Below, one piece after another: positions 10,036 to 18,928 of a DNA stretch of 64,000 nucleotides. Position 1 is the first letter of the stretch, and the number at the start of each line of letters is the position of its first letter. The notes under the pieces were generated by a model that did no database searches, was not told the origin of the DNA, and was given only the letters and a program-made list of their open reading frames with translations. The stretch is from Bacteroidaceae bacterium (GTDB taxonomy: Bacteria; Bacteroidota; Bacteroidia; Bacteroidales; Bacteroidaceae), in assembly GCA_017617315.1 (NCBI GenBank), contig JAFZWM010000008.1, positions 1 to 64,000 of the forward strand, in the 5' to 3' direction. The translations under genes were made by a program, and so were the position numbers.

Positions 10036-10043
10036 TAATTTTG
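10036..10043 (+). promoter_or_regulatory. -7 element before aroQ
   Basis: TAATTTTG matches TAnnTTTG and lies 19 bases before the aroQ ATG. No clear -33 TTTG is present at 19-20 bases upstream. A second match, TATTTTTG at 9996-10003, also lacks one. It probably drives the long operon from aroQ to murF. Confidence 0.5.
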
Positions 10044-10062
10044 CAGAAAATTGTGTAAAAAG

Positions 10063-10491
10063 ATGAGAATACAGATTATAAACGGCCCCAATATCAACCT
10101 GTTAGGCAAACGCGAGCCGGGGATTTATGGCGCCACATCATTCGAAGATTACTACAAAACCTTGTGCGAGAGATATCCCGACATCGAGTTTCATTACTAT
10201 CAGAGTAATGTCGAGGGCGAGATGATAAACAAGATTCACGAAGTTGGCTTCGACTATGACGGAATCGTGCTTAATGCCGGTGCATACACCCATACATCTG
10301 TAGCTCTTCAGGATGCTCTCAGAGCAGTTACAGCCCCAACCATCGAGGTGCATATATCAAACGTGCACAAGCGCGAGGAATTCAGACACAAGTCGTTCAT
10401 ATCATGCGCCTGCCTTGGCGTAATCTGCGGCTTCGGACTCGATTCTTACCGTCTTGCAGTTGAGGCTCTTAAAGAACACTTGAAACACTGA
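10063..10491 (+). CDS. aroQ: 3-dehydroquinate dehydratase, type II
   Basis: Third step of the shikimate pathway. About 142 residues, the type II size. The start INGPNINLLGKREPGIYG carries the catalytic Tyr; NAGAYTHTSVALQDA and EVHISNVHKREEFRHKS carry the substrate-binding Asn and His. The ATG at 10063 gives the standard MRIQIINGPN start; an upstream TTG at 10051 would fall almost on the predicted transcription start. First gene of the operon. Confidence 0.95.
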   Translation: MRIQIINGPNINLLGKREPGIYGATSFEDYYKTLCERYPDIEFHYYQSNVEGEMINKIHEVGFDYDGIVLNAGAYTHTSVALQDALRAVTAPTIEVHISNVHKREEFRHKSFISCACLGVICGFGLDSYRLAVEALKEHLKH

Positions 10492-10546
10492 CACATACAA
10501 TAAAACCAACCACCCATAGTAATAAACGAGTAAAAAATTACGGCTT

Positions 10547-12010
10547 ATGATGTTAAAGCAGACAAAGATTGTAGCTTCGATCTCTGACGAGAGATGTGAG
10601 GTAGAATTTATTAAAGATTTGTTTGAGGCAGGTATGAACGTTGTTCGTATGAACACGGCACATGCCACTCGAGAGGGATTAACAAAGGTTATTGACAATG
10701 TACGCGAAGTTAGCAACCGCATTGCCATACTTATTGATACAAAGGGTCCTGAGGTAAGAACAACAAAGCTTGCCGAGGGCAACGAAGATATTATGTACAA
10801 CATCGGCGACAAGGTTACCATCGTTGGCAACCCTGACCAGCTGAGTACAAAGGAAGTCATCTCGGTTTCATATCCAAACTTCGTGAACGACCTGAAGGTT
10901 GGCAGCCTTATCCTTATCGACGATGGCGACTTGGAGTTGAAGGTTCTTGAGAAGACGGCCGACAGCCTTCTTTGCGAGGTTCAGAACGAGGCTGGACTTG
11001 GCAGCCGCAAGAGCGTAAACGTTCCGGGCGTGCGCATCAACCTTCCTTCACTTACTGAGAAAGACCGTAACAATATTCTGTTTGCAATCGAGAAGGATAT
11101 CGATTTCATCGCTCATTCATTCGTTCGCAACAAGCAGGATATTCTTGACATAAAGGAGATTCTTGATGCTCATCACAGCGACATCCGCATCATTGCCAAG
11201 ATTGAGAATCAGGAAGGTGTGGACAATATCGACGAGATTCTTGCCGTTGCCGACGGTATCATGGTTGCCCGTGGCGACCTTGGCATCGAGGTGGCTCAGG
11301 AGAAGATTCCGGGAATCCAGCGTCAGCTCATCCGCAAGGCTATCTTGGCTCACAAGCCAGTTATCGTTGCAACTCAGATGCTTCACAGCATGATTAAGAA
11401 TCCGCGTCCAACCCGTACAGAGGTTACAGATATCGCAAATGCAGTATATTTCCGCACATCAGCCTTGATGCTTAGCGGCGAGACTGCTTACGGAAAGTAT
11501 CCTCTCGAGGCTATCAGAACAATGACCAAGGTGGCTTGTCAGGCAGAGAAGGACCGTCAGACTCAGTACGACATCCGTATTCCGCTTTCTGAGAACTGCG
11601 ATCCTACAGAGTTCCTTTCAAAGCAGGCTGTAAAGGCTACCGTAAAGATGAACATCAAGGCTATCATTACCGACAGCTTTACCGGTAGAACAGCAAGATA
11701 CATTTCGTCTTTCCGCGGACCTGTAAACGTTTTGGCTATCTGCTACAAGGAGAAGACAATGCGCCAGTTGGCTCTTTCATACGGCGTTGAGGCTATCTTC
11801 TTGCCAGAAAGAGAGAACGGTCAGGAATACTACTTCGCAGGTTTGCGCAAGCTGCTCCGCGACGGTGTTCTTACTCCAAACGACTATGTGGCATACTTGA
11901 GCGGCGGTAAGTTGCACACAAGCACATCGTTCCTTGAAATCAATCAGGTTAAGGACGTGCTCGACAATGCAGAAGACTACGCTTTGCCAAACCAGAACCG
12001 CTATCTGTAA
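10547..12010 (+). CDS. pyk: Pyruvate kinase
   Basis: Transfers phosphate from phosphoenolpyruvate to ADP. 487 residues. The catalytic signature IAKIENQEGVDNIDEIL with MVARGDLGIEV, DTKGPEVRTTKL and the TQMLHSMIKNPRPTRTEVTD stretch are intact; the C-terminal allosteric domain is complete. The usual NxSHG near residue 40 reads NTAHAT, so the potassium-ligand Ser is Ala, a variant I believe occurs in the Bacteroidota form. Two adjacent ATG codons start the gene. Confidence 0.95.
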   Translation: MMLKQTKIVASISDERCEVEFIKDLFEAGMNVVRMNTAHATREGLTKVIDNVREVSNRIAILIDTKGPEVRTTKLAEGNEDIMYNIGDKVTIVGNPDQLSTKEVISVSYPNFVNDLKVGSLILIDDGDLELKVLEKTADSLLCEVQNEAGLGSRKSVNVPGVRINLPSLTEKDRNNILFAIEKDIDFIAHSFVRNKQDILDIKEILDAHHSDIRIIAKIENQEGVDNIDEILAVADGIMVARGDLGIEVAQEKIPGIQRQLIRKAILAHKPVIVATQMLHSMIKNPRPTRTEVTDIANAVYFRTSALMLSGETAYGKYPLEAIRTMTKVACQAEKDRQTQYDIRIPLSENCDPTEFLSKQAVKATVKMNIKAIITDSFTGRTARYISSFRGPVNVLAICYKEKTMRQLALSYGVEAIFLPERENGQEYYFAGLRKLLRDGVLTPNDYVAYLSGGKLHTSTSFLEINQVKDVLDNAEDYALPNQNRYL

Positions 12011-12030
12011 TTTTCTATAAGGAATGAACT

Positions 12031-12669
12031 ATGGTTGAGACGGACCAACTGGACGAATATATTCTTGAACATATAGACGAGGAGGGCGAGTACCTCCATC
12101 GTCTGTACAGAGCCACTCATACGCAGTTGCTCAGACCGCGCATGGCTTCGGGACATCTGCAAGGAAGGCTTCTGAAGATGTTCGTCCGGATGGTTCGTCC
12201 TAAAAATATTCTGGAGATTGGAACTTACAGCGGATACTCGGCTCTTTGCATGGCCGAGGGGCTCGAGGAAGGCGGAAAAATCTACACCTTCGAGATAAAC
12301 GACGAGCAGGAGGACTTTACCCGTCCTTGGTTCGAAAAATCGCAGTATGCCGACAAGATTGACTTCAGAATTGGTGATGCGCTCGAACATCTTCCAGAGA
12401 TGGACGTGATGTTCGATCTTGCCTTTATAGACGGAGATAAGCGCAAGTATGTTGATTATTATAATATGGTTATGCAGCACATGTCTGCCGGAGGATATAT
12501 GCTTGCCGACAACACTTTGTGGGACGGACATGTTGCCGATCCGGCTTACGACAAGGATGCCCAGACGGTTGGAATAAGAGAGTTCAACGACTTGGTTGCG
12601 CACGACGACCGCGTTGAGAAGGTTATTCTGCCTCTGCGCGACGGATTAACAATAATTAGAAAGAAATAG
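12031..12669 (+). CDS. SAM-dependent O-methyltransferase (caffeoyl-CoA OMT-like)
   Basis: 212 residues of the Methyltransf_3 fold. ILEIGTYSGYSALCMAEGL is motif I (SAM binding); FEINDEQ supplies the acidic ribose-binding residue; AFIDGDKRKYVDYY carries the metal-binding Asp, and GGYMLADNTLWDG the second metal-binding region. Bacterial members methylate catechols or tRNA-type substrates; the target is unknown here. The gene is 20 bases after pyk and 4 before rbfA. Confidence 0.85.
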   Translation: MVETDQLDEYILEHIDEEGEYLHRLYRATHTQLLRPRMASGHLQGRLLKMFVRMVRPKNILEIGTYSGYSALCMAEGLEEGGKIYTFEINDEQEDFTRPWFEKSQYADKIDFRIGDALEHLPEMDVMFDLAFIDGDKRKYVDYYNMVMQHMSAGGYMLADNTLWDGHVADPAYDKDAQTVGIREFNDLVAHDDRVEKVILPLRDGLTIIRKK

Positions 12670-12673
12670 ATTT

Positions 12674-13009
12674 ATGGAAACTACAAGACAAAACAAAATT
12701 GCCCGGCTTATACAGAAAGAGCTGAGCGATATATTCCAAAAGCAGACATCAGCGATGCGTGGCGTGCTTGTTTCGGTAAGCGCAGTCAGAATAAGCCCTG
12801 ACATGAGCGTGTGCCGTGCTTACCTCAGCGTTTTCCCTTCAGACAGAAACGAGGAGATTGTTAAGAATATCAACGACAATGTAAAGTCAATCCGATTCGA
12901 ACTTGGCGGCCGTGTACGTCATCAGCTTCGTATCATTCCAGAACTGAAGTTCTTCGTAGACGATTCTCTCGACTACATCGAAAATATTGATAAACTTTTG
13001 AAGAAGTGA
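12674..13009 (+). CDS. rbfA: 30S ribosome-binding factor A
   Basis: 111 residues with the KH-like fold of RbfA: TRQNKIARLIQKELSDIFQ at the N terminus, VSVSAVRISPDMSVCRAYLS in the centre, and LGGRVRHQLRIIPELKFFVD at the end. It helps mature the 16S rRNA 5' end. The TGA stop overlaps the next gene's GTG start (GTGA). Confidence 0.93.
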   Translation: METTRQNKIARLIQKELSDIFQKQTSAMRGVLVSVSAVRISPDMSVCRAYLSVFPSDRNEEIVKNINDNVKSIRFELGGRVRHQLRIIPELKFFVDDSLDYIENIDKLLKK

Positions 13010-14238
13010 GATTTCCTTTTTATATAGCAGTCCGTTATCTCTTTTCAAAGAAGTCGCATCATGCCATAAACATTATTTCGGGCATATCGGTTTGCGGCGT
13101 AACACTGGCAACGGTGGCGCTGATATGTACGCTCTCGGTGTTTAACGGCTTTCACGACATGGTGGCGTCGTTTTTCACGTCGTTCGACCCAGAACTGAAG
13201 ATTACTGCTGTAAAAGGAAAAAACTTCAAGGAATCAGAACTTGCAATCGACAAGGTTAGGCAGATTCCTGAAATTGTGGTCTGCACCCCGTGCCTCGAAG
13301 ATCAGGCGCTGCTCAGATATCGCGACCGCCAGCAGATGGTTGTGATTAAGGGCGTTGACGAGAGTTTCCAGCGTCTGACATCGTTCAACGAGACACTCTA
13401 CGGCAACGGATGTTTCGAACTTCAGGCAGATGTGCTCAACTATGGAATTCTCGGACTTGGTGTTGCTGCAAACCTTGGCACAAACGTCCGTTTCGACGAG
13501 CCTGTGCAGGTTTATGCTCCAACCAAGGGCGAGAAAGTTGACATGCTTCATCCCGAGGAGAGTTTCAATCAGGACGAGTTGTATTCGCCGGGCGTTTTGT
13601 TTCAGGTGCATCAGCAGCGGTACGACTCGCACTACGTCATAGCTTCGCTGCGCTTTGCAAAGAAACTGTTCGACCGCGAGGACGAACTCAGTTCGCTCGA
13701 ACTGAAGGTTGCCGATGGCGTTGATGTTGAAAAGGCAAAAGAAAAAGTCCAGCAGGCGATAGGCGACAAGTTTGTTGTAAAAGACCGATACGAACAGCAG
13801 GAAGATGTCTTCAAGATTATGAAGGTTGAGAAACTCATCTCGTACGTTTTCCTCACGTTCATCTTGGTTATTGCTTGCTTTAACATAATCGGTTCTCTGT
13901 CGATGCTCATCCTCGACAAGGAGAAGGATACGCAGACGCTCCGCAATCTCGGAGCATCAGACAGTCAGATTGCCAAGATTTTCATGCTCGAAGGCAGAAT
14001 GATTTCAACCTTCGGAGCCGTGGCGGGACTCATAATCGGACTGATTCTCTGCTACGCACAGCAGACATTCGGCTTGCTTAGGCTTGGCGACGAAGGCGGA
14101 AACTTTGTGGTTGATGCCTATCCCGTAAGCGTGCATTTTCTCGACGTGCTTGTTGTGTTCGTCACCGTGCTCGCAGTAGGCTATGCCTCTGTGTGGTATC
14201 CGGTAAGATATATGTGTAAGAACCTGAAACAGAAATAA
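13006..14238 (+). CDS. LolC/LolE-family ABC transporter permease
   Basis: 410 residues. The first transmembrane helix at about 18-45 (NIISGISVCGVTLATVALIC) is followed by a large periplasmic domain (about 46-270) and three helices at about 275-405: the FtsX/MacB fold. The N-terminal pattern RYLFSKKSHHAINIISGISV is typical of LolC/LolE, which extract lipoproteins from the inner membrane with the LolD ATPase. No ATPase gene is adjacent. The start is GTG, overlapping the rbfA stop by four bases, so translation is coupled. A general FtsX-like permease is the alternative. Confidence 0.83.
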   Translation: MRFPFYIAVRYLFSKKSHHAINIISGISVCGVTLATVALICTLSVFNGFHDMVASFFTSFDPELKITAVKGKNFKESELAIDKVRQIPEIVVCTPCLEDQALLRYRDRQQMVVIKGVDESFQRLTSFNETLYGNGCFELQADVLNYGILGLGVAANLGTNVRFDEPVQVYAPTKGEKVDMLHPEESFNQDELYSPGVLFQVHQQRYDSHYVIASLRFAKKLFDREDELSSLELKVADGVDVEKAKEKVQQAIGDKFVVKDRYEQQEDVFKIMKVEKLISYVFLTFILVIACFNIIGSLSMLILDKEKDTQTLRNLGASDSQIAKIFMLEGRMISTFGAVAGLIIGLILCYAQQTFGLLRLGDEGGNFVVDAYPVSVHFLDVLVVFVTVLAVGYASVWYPVRYMCKNLKQK

Positions 14239-14253
14239 AATCAACAGAAAGAT

Positions 14254-15102
14254 ATGAAAGGACTAGTGCAATATTCTCTGAATATAAACGGCAGGTTGCT
14301 CGATTTGTCCGAGCCTCAGGTGATGGGAATCCTGAACGTAACTCCCGATTCGTTCTATTCGGGCAGCCGAAAGCAGACCGAAGATGAAATCGAATCCAGA
14401 GTAAGGCAGATAATCGGCGAAGGCGCATCGATAATCGATATCGGAGCATATTCGTCAAGACCGAATGCCGACGATGTTTCTCCTTCCGAGGAGATGGAAC
14501 GGCTTCGCAAAGGTCTGTCTGTCATACGGCGAGTTGCGCCAGACGCCATCGTCTCGGTCGATACATTCAGAGCCGATGTTGCAAAAATGTGCGTAGAAGA
14601 ATACGGCGTCGGAATAGTAAACGACATTTCGGGCGGAATGCTCGACAAGGATATGTTCGCCACGGTTGCAAAACTCGGCACACCTTATATATTGATGCAC
14701 ATGCAGGGTACTCCGCAGAATATGCAGCAGAATCCGCATTACGATGACGTGGTGAAGGAAGTCTTCATGTACTTCTCCGAAAAGGTGCAGCGGCTGCGCG
14801 ATCTTGGCGTAAAGGACATAATCCTCGACCCCGGCTACGGATTCGGCAAGACCGTTGAACACAACTACGAGCTGATGAACCATCAGGAAGAACTGCTCGA
14901 ATTCGGACTTCCGCTTCTTGTTGGCATATCGCGCAAGAGCATGATATACAAGGCTCTCGGCATTACCGCCGACGAAGCGCTTAACGGAACATCCGTCCTT
15001 AATACAATTTCTCTGCTGAAAGGTGCAAACATCTTGCGAGTACACGATGTTGCAACGTGCGTTGAAGTCGTAAACCTTATACAAAAACTATTGGCTAAAT
15101 GA
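14254..15102 (+). CDS. folP: Dihydropteroate synthase
   Basis: Joins p-aminobenzoate to the pterin diphosphate in folate synthesis; target of sulfonamides. 282 residues. MGILNVTPDSFYSGS and DIGAYSSRPNADDVSP are the two signature loops; DTFRADVA, NDISGG, DPGYGFGKT and GISRKSMI complete the pterin and phosphate sites. The stop overlaps the cdaA start by four bases (ATGA). Confidence 0.95.
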   Translation: MKGLVQYSLNINGRLLDLSEPQVMGILNVTPDSFYSGSRKQTEDEIESRVRQIIGEGASIIDIGAYSSRPNADDVSPSEEMERLRKGLSVIRRVAPDAIVSVDTFRADVAKMCVEEYGVGIVNDISGGMLDKDMFATVAKLGTPYILMHMQGTPQNMQQNPHYDDVVKEVFMYFSEKVQRLRDLGVKDIILDPGYGFGKTVEHNYELMNHQEELLEFGLPLLVGISRKSMIYKALGITADEALNGTSVLNTISLLKGANILRVHDVATCVEVVNLIQKLLAK

Positions 15103-15884
15103 TTCTTTTGAGTATTATAGAGTTCCATCTTAAGGATGCGATAGACATCCTGCTTGTTGCCATGATGCTGTACTATGTGTACCGCCTCATGAAGGCGAGC
15201 GGCTCTATGAATGCTTTCCTTGGAATTCTGTTTTTCATAATACTGTGGTTCGTGGTGTCGCGTCTGTTAGAGATGAAACTCCTCGGCGCAATCCTCGACA
15301 AACTCGTTAGCGTGGGCGTTCTTGCCCTCATCGTCATCTTTCAGGATGAAATCAGACGCTTTCTCCAGACCATCGGAACGCAGCGCAAGGCTTACTCGCT
15401 TTTCCGCCTCTTCCTTGGACGGAGGAAGGATGCTCAGTCCGAGCTTTCCATCGTTACGCCTATTGTCAGGGCGTGCCAGTCGATGAGCCGTCAGAAAGTG
15501 GGCGCGCTGATAATCATTGAGAAGCATATGCAACTTGGCGACATTGTAAACACTGGCGAGGAGATTGATGCTCTTGTAAGCGAGCGGCTTATCGAGAATA
15601 TTTTCTTCAAGAACAGTCCGTTGCACGATGGCGCAATGATTATCAGCGGAACGAAAATCCGTGCTGCCGGATGCCTTCTGCCCGTTGCGCACGACCAGGA
15701 TATTCCAAACTGGCTCGGACTCAGACATCGTGCCGCGCTCGGAATTACTCAGGTGAGCGATGCCATGTCGATTGTTGTGAGCGAGGAGACCGGTGGCATA
15801 ACCGTTGCCCGTCAAGGCTCGTTGTCGCTCGACATAACGTCAGACGAGCTCGACCGCCTCTTAATCGAAGTTTTATCGGAATAA
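15099..15884 (+). CDS. cdaA: Membrane diadenylate cyclase CdaA
   Basis: Makes c-di-AMP from two ATP. 261 residues: three hydrophobic helices in the first about 80 residues, a short linker, and a DAC domain with both catalytic motifs, PLHDGAMII (DGA) and GLRHRAALG (RHR). In Bacteroidota the second messenger links to envelope homeostasis; the neighbours folP and murF fit a growth-linked operon. Confidence 0.93.
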   Translation: MILLSIIEFHLKDAIDILLVAMMLYYVYRLMKASGSMNAFLGILFFIILWFVVSRLLEMKLLGAILDKLVSVGVLALIVIFQDEIRRFLQTIGTQRKAYSLFRLFLGRRKDAQSELSIVTPIVRACQSMSRQKVGALIIIEKHMQLGDIVNTGEEIDALVSERLIENIFFKNSPLHDGAMIISGTKIRAAGCLLPVAHDQDIPNWLGLRHRAALGITQVSDAMSIVVSEETGGITVARQGSLSLDITSDELDRLLIEVLSE

Positions 15885-15898
15885 AATATAATGTATAA

Positions 15899-17191
15899 AT
15901 GGATATTGCTGAATTACATAAACTGTTTGTAAAGCATCAGACAATCACTACCGATACGCGCGATTGTCCCGAAAACTCAATTTTCTTGGCTCTGAAGGGC
16001 GAGACCTTCAACGGAAACGCCTTTGCGTCGGCCGCGCTTGAAAAAGGCTGCGCCTATGCCGTTGTGGATGAGGCTGAATATGCCAAAGCCGACGATGCCA
16101 GATACATTCTTGTAGACGACTGTCTGAAGACTCTTCAGCAACTGGCGCACTATCATCGCGAGCAGTTCTCAATCCCAGTCATCGAGATTACCGGAACAAA
16201 CGGCAAGACAACAACAAAGGAACTCGTCTCTGCCGTTCTGTCAACAGAATATAACGTGCTCTTCACTCAGGGCAACTTGAACAATCATATCGGCGTGCCG
16301 AAAACATTGCTCCGTCTCACATCCGAGCATCAGATTGCCGTTGTTGAGACTGGCGCAAACCATCCTGGCGAGATTAAGACGCTTGCCGAGATCGTGGATG
16401 CCGACTACGGTCTGATTACGAACGTGGGCAAGGCGCATCTCGAAGGCTTCGGCTCGTTCGAGGGCGTTATTCGCACAAAAGGCGAGCTGTACGACTATCT
16501 TCGCACCAAGAACGGAAAGATTTTCATAAACCGAGACAACGAGCATCTTGTCAAGATTGCTTCGGGACTTGAACATATCGAATATGGCAAGACCGATGGC
16601 ACAGGAATCGTGGGCGAGTTGCTGGATTGTTCTCCGTTCCTGAGCTTCAGATGGCGCGAGGGCGATTCGGAGTGGAACAACGTAACAACTCATCTGATTG
16701 GCTCTTACAATATCGACAATGCTCTCTCGGCTGTTGCCGTTGGTCGTGAGTTCGGCGTTTCTGCCGGAAACATCAACGCGGCTCTCGAGAACTATGTTCC
16801 TACGAATAACCGCTCACAACTTGTAAAGACTGCCGACAACACTCTAATCGTAGATGCCTACAATGCAAATCCGACGAGCATGATGGCAGCTCTCGAGAAC
16901 TTCAAACTGATGAATGCCGAGAACAAAATGCTCATCATTGGCGACATGAAGGAACTTGGCGATGCAAGCGTAGAAGAGCATGAAAAAATTGTCAATTTCG
17001 TGTCGACCATGAATCTGAAAGACGTCTGGTTGGTCGGAAGTGAGTTTGCGAAAGTCGGCCACAAGTATCGCACATTTGCCGATATAGAAGAAGTTACAAA
17101 AAATATAAGTAAATGTAAACCAACGGGTTGCACTATCTTAATTAAGGGAAGTAACGGTACAAAACTGTTTAAACTCCCAGATTTGTTGTAA
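15899..17191 (+). CDS. murF: UDP-MurNAc-tripeptide--D-Ala-D-Ala ligase
   Basis: Last cytoplasmic step of peptidoglycan precursor synthesis. 430 residues. ITGTNGKTTTKEL is the ATP-binding loop; ETGANHPGEI, NVGKAHLEGFG and VDAYNANPTSM are Mur-ligase family blocks. The start DIAELHKLFVKHQ with TDTRDCPENSIFLALKG is the MurF N-terminal domain. Last gene of the run from aroQ; no clear hairpin terminator was found in the 66 bases after it. Confidence 0.93.
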   Translation: MDIAELHKLFVKHQTITTDTRDCPENSIFLALKGETFNGNAFASAALEKGCAYAVVDEAEYAKADDARYILVDDCLKTLQQLAHYHREQFSIPVIEITGTNGKTTTKELVSAVLSTEYNVLFTQGNLNNHIGVPKTLLRLTSEHQIAVVETGANHPGEIKTLAEIVDADYGLITNVGKAHLEGFGSFEGVIRTKGELYDYLRTKNGKIFINRDNEHLVKIASGLEHIEYGKTDGTGIVGELLDCSPFLSFRWREGDSEWNNVTTHLIGSYNIDNALSAVAVGREFGVSAGNINAALENYVPTNNRSQLVKTADNTLIVDAYNANPTSMMAALENFKLMNAENKMLIIGDMKELGDASVEEHEKIVNFVSTMNLKDVWLVGSEFAKVGHKYRTFADIEEVTKNISKCKPTGCTILIKGSNGTKLFKLPDLL

Positions 17192-17257
17192 TTCATGTTG
17201 TAGAACATGCTGAAATGTTAAATATCAGGCAAATAGGCTAAATTTTGTTAAATAGAT

Positions 17258-17288
17258 TTTGCTGTGTTGCATAAAAACCGTATATTTG
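17258..17288 (+). promoter_or_regulatory. Promoter of the M23 peptidase gene
   Basis: TTTG at 17258-17261 and TATATTTG at 17281-17288, 19 bases apart. The start codon lies 57 bases downstream at 17345. Confidence 0.72.
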
Positions 17289-17344
17289 CACGAATCCAAA
17301 AAAAGGTAAGTGGAATTTTATATCGAGACAATTAACTAAGTAGA

Positions 17345-18289
17345 ATGAAATTTAGCAAGAAATTTAGAATCCTAGCTTTTTCAATGTTTGCTTTGTCAAG
17401 TGTCGTTACATTTGGCCAAGATCTTATTGCACGTCAGGCACCGATCGACCGTAAGATGCGTGCCGTTGATTCAGTTGCATTACAGAACCTGATTAACGCC
17501 GAGAAGGGACAGTATGATGGTTATTCAATCTATCCGAATTGGAACACTCAGTATGTACATGCTTATGGCGATGTTCAGATGCCAGATAGTTTCAAGATTG
17601 ACCTCCGCGGTTTTTGTATGCCGACAACAAGCCGACAGATAACATCGCAGTTCGGTCCTCGTTGGGGAAGAACTCACAAAGGTCTTGACGTGAAAGTTTA
17701 CATTGGCGACACAATCCGCGCAGCCTTCGACGGCAAGGTGCGAGTTGTACGCTACGAGAGAAGAGGCTACGGTAAGTTTATCGTAATTCGTCATCCAAAC
17801 GGACTGGAGACCGTGTATGGCCACTTGTCCAAACAACTGGTCGCACCAGATCAGGAGGTCAAGGCTGGAGACGTAATCGGACTGGGAGGAAATACCGGTC
17901 GTTCAACAGGTTCGCATCTGCATTTCGAGACTCGCCTGCTGGGTGAGGCCATCAATCCAAAGCTTTTGTTCGATTTCGAGAATCAGGATGTAACCGGCGA
18001 CTTCTTTGTTTATCACAAGGCATCGGCACGCGACCACCGTCGTAAGGCATCGGCTCTTGCATCTGTAGGAATTGACGAACTGAATGCTGCCAACGACATG
18101 GCAAACGAGACCGAAGAGGAGGCTGTTGCCGAAAAGCCAAAGCGCTCGGTTAGAGTTCACAAGGTAAAGTCGGGCGATACTCTGTCGAAAATTGCATCTA
18201 TGCACGGCACTACAATTGCAAAGTTGTGTAAGCAAAATCGTATTGCCAGAAACTCAAAGTTGCGTTTAGGTCAGATAATTCGATATTAA
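17345..18289 (+). CDS. Exported M23 peptidoglycan endopeptidase with C-terminal LysM
   Basis: 314 residues. A signal peptide (about 1-25, ending at TFGQ) is followed by the M23 domain: THKGLDVKVYIGD carries the first zinc ligands (HxxxD) and GSHLHFETR the catalytic HLH. A Lys/Arg-rich linker (about 225-260) leads to a LysM domain (about 263-314: VHKVKSGDTLSKIAS...LRLGQIIRY). Such proteins trim peptidoglycan cross-links during growth or division. Monocistronic, with its own promoter and terminator. Confidence 0.9.
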   Translation: MKFSKKFRILAFSMFALSSVVTFGQDLIARQAPIDRKMRAVDSVALQNLINAEKGQYDGYSIYPNWNTQYVHAYGDVQMPDSFKIDLRGFCMPTTSRQITSQFGPRWGRTHKGLDVKVYIGDTIRAAFDGKVRVVRYERRGYGKFIVIRHPNGLETVYGHLSKQLVAPDQEVKAGDVIGLGGNTGRSTGSHLHFETRLLGEAINPKLLFDFENQDVTGDFFVYHKASARDHRRKASALASVGIDELNAANDMANETEEEAVAEKPKRSVRVHKVKSGDTLSKIASMHGTTIAKLCKQNRIARNSKLRLGQIIRY

Positions 18290-18308
18290 AAGACAAAAAT
18301 ATGAAGAA

Positions 18309-18347
18309 AAGAGTCTATAGGAGTTTTTACTATAGACTCTTTTTTTT
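18309..18347 (+). terminator. Terminator after the M23 gene
   Basis: A perfect 12-bp stem AAGAGTCTATAG (18309-18320) / CTATAGACTCTT (18330-18341) is followed by Ts to 18347. Confidence 0.9.
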
Positions 18348-18354
18348 AACTTTG
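18347..18354 (+). promoter_or_regulatory. -7 element of the DUF1599 operon, abutting the terminator
   Basis: TAACTTTG begins at the last T of the preceding terminator and lies 16 bases before the ATG at 18371. The -33 region would fall in the terminator hairpin loop and holds no TTTG, only a T run. Compact arrangement; moderate support. Confidence 0.5.
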
Positions 18355-18370
18355 CACGGATAAATAAAAA

Positions 18371-18928
18371 ATGCAAATGGGGGATACTCAGAAAGAATTT
18401 GTTGAGGTGATGGCCAAGTGCCGCGACCTCTTCTCGAAAAAGCTGAAAGATTATGGTGCGGCATGGCGCATCATGCGTCCGTCGTCGGTGACGGACCAGA
18501 TATTCATAAAGGCTAACCGTATCCGCAGCATAGAAATAAAAGGCGAGGCGCTTGTCGATGAGGGAAAGATTCCTGAATTCATTGGCATCGTAAACTATAG
18601 CATCATCGGCCTTATACAGCTCGAACTTGGCTTTGCCGATACCGACGACCTCTCGTTCGACAAGGCGATGGAGTATTACGACAAATACTCAAAGCAGGCT
18701 CTCGAACTGATGATTAGGAAGAATCACGACTACGACGAGGCTTGGCGCTCAATGAGATGCTCATCGTGTCTCGACCTTATTCTGATGAAAATCTATCGTA
18801 CAAAGCAGATTGAGGGCAACGACGGCATGACCATCGTTTCGGAGGGCATTGATGCAAACTACATGGACATGATAAACTATTCTGTCTTCTGTCTGATAAA
18901 GCTCGGTTTCTGTGAAGTCACAGATTAA
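18371..18928 (+). CDS. DUF1599 protein made of two repeated domains
   Basis: 185 residues, function unknown. The protein is an internal duplication: KKLKDYGAAWRIMRPSSVTD (about 25-44) matches RKNHDYDEAWRSMRCSSCLD (about 117-136), and IPEFIGIVNYSIIGLIQLEL matches ANYMDMINYSVFCLIKLGF. The family name DUF1599 is from recognition of this repeated DYxxAWRxMR pattern. It is the first gene of a group with the DoxX protein, tpiA, a SPOR protein and folE, an order I recall from Bacteroides genomes. Its stop lies inside the next gene (17-base overlap). Confidence 0.8.
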   Translation: MQMGDTQKEFVEVMAKCRDLFSKKLKDYGAAWRIMRPSSVTDQIFIKANRIRSIEIKGEALVDEGKIPEFIGIVNYSIIGLIQLELGFADTDDLSFDKAMEYYDKYSKQALELMIRKNHDYDEAWRSMRCSSCLDLILMKIYRTKQIEGNDGMTIVSEGIDANYMDMINYSVFCLIKLGFCEVTD

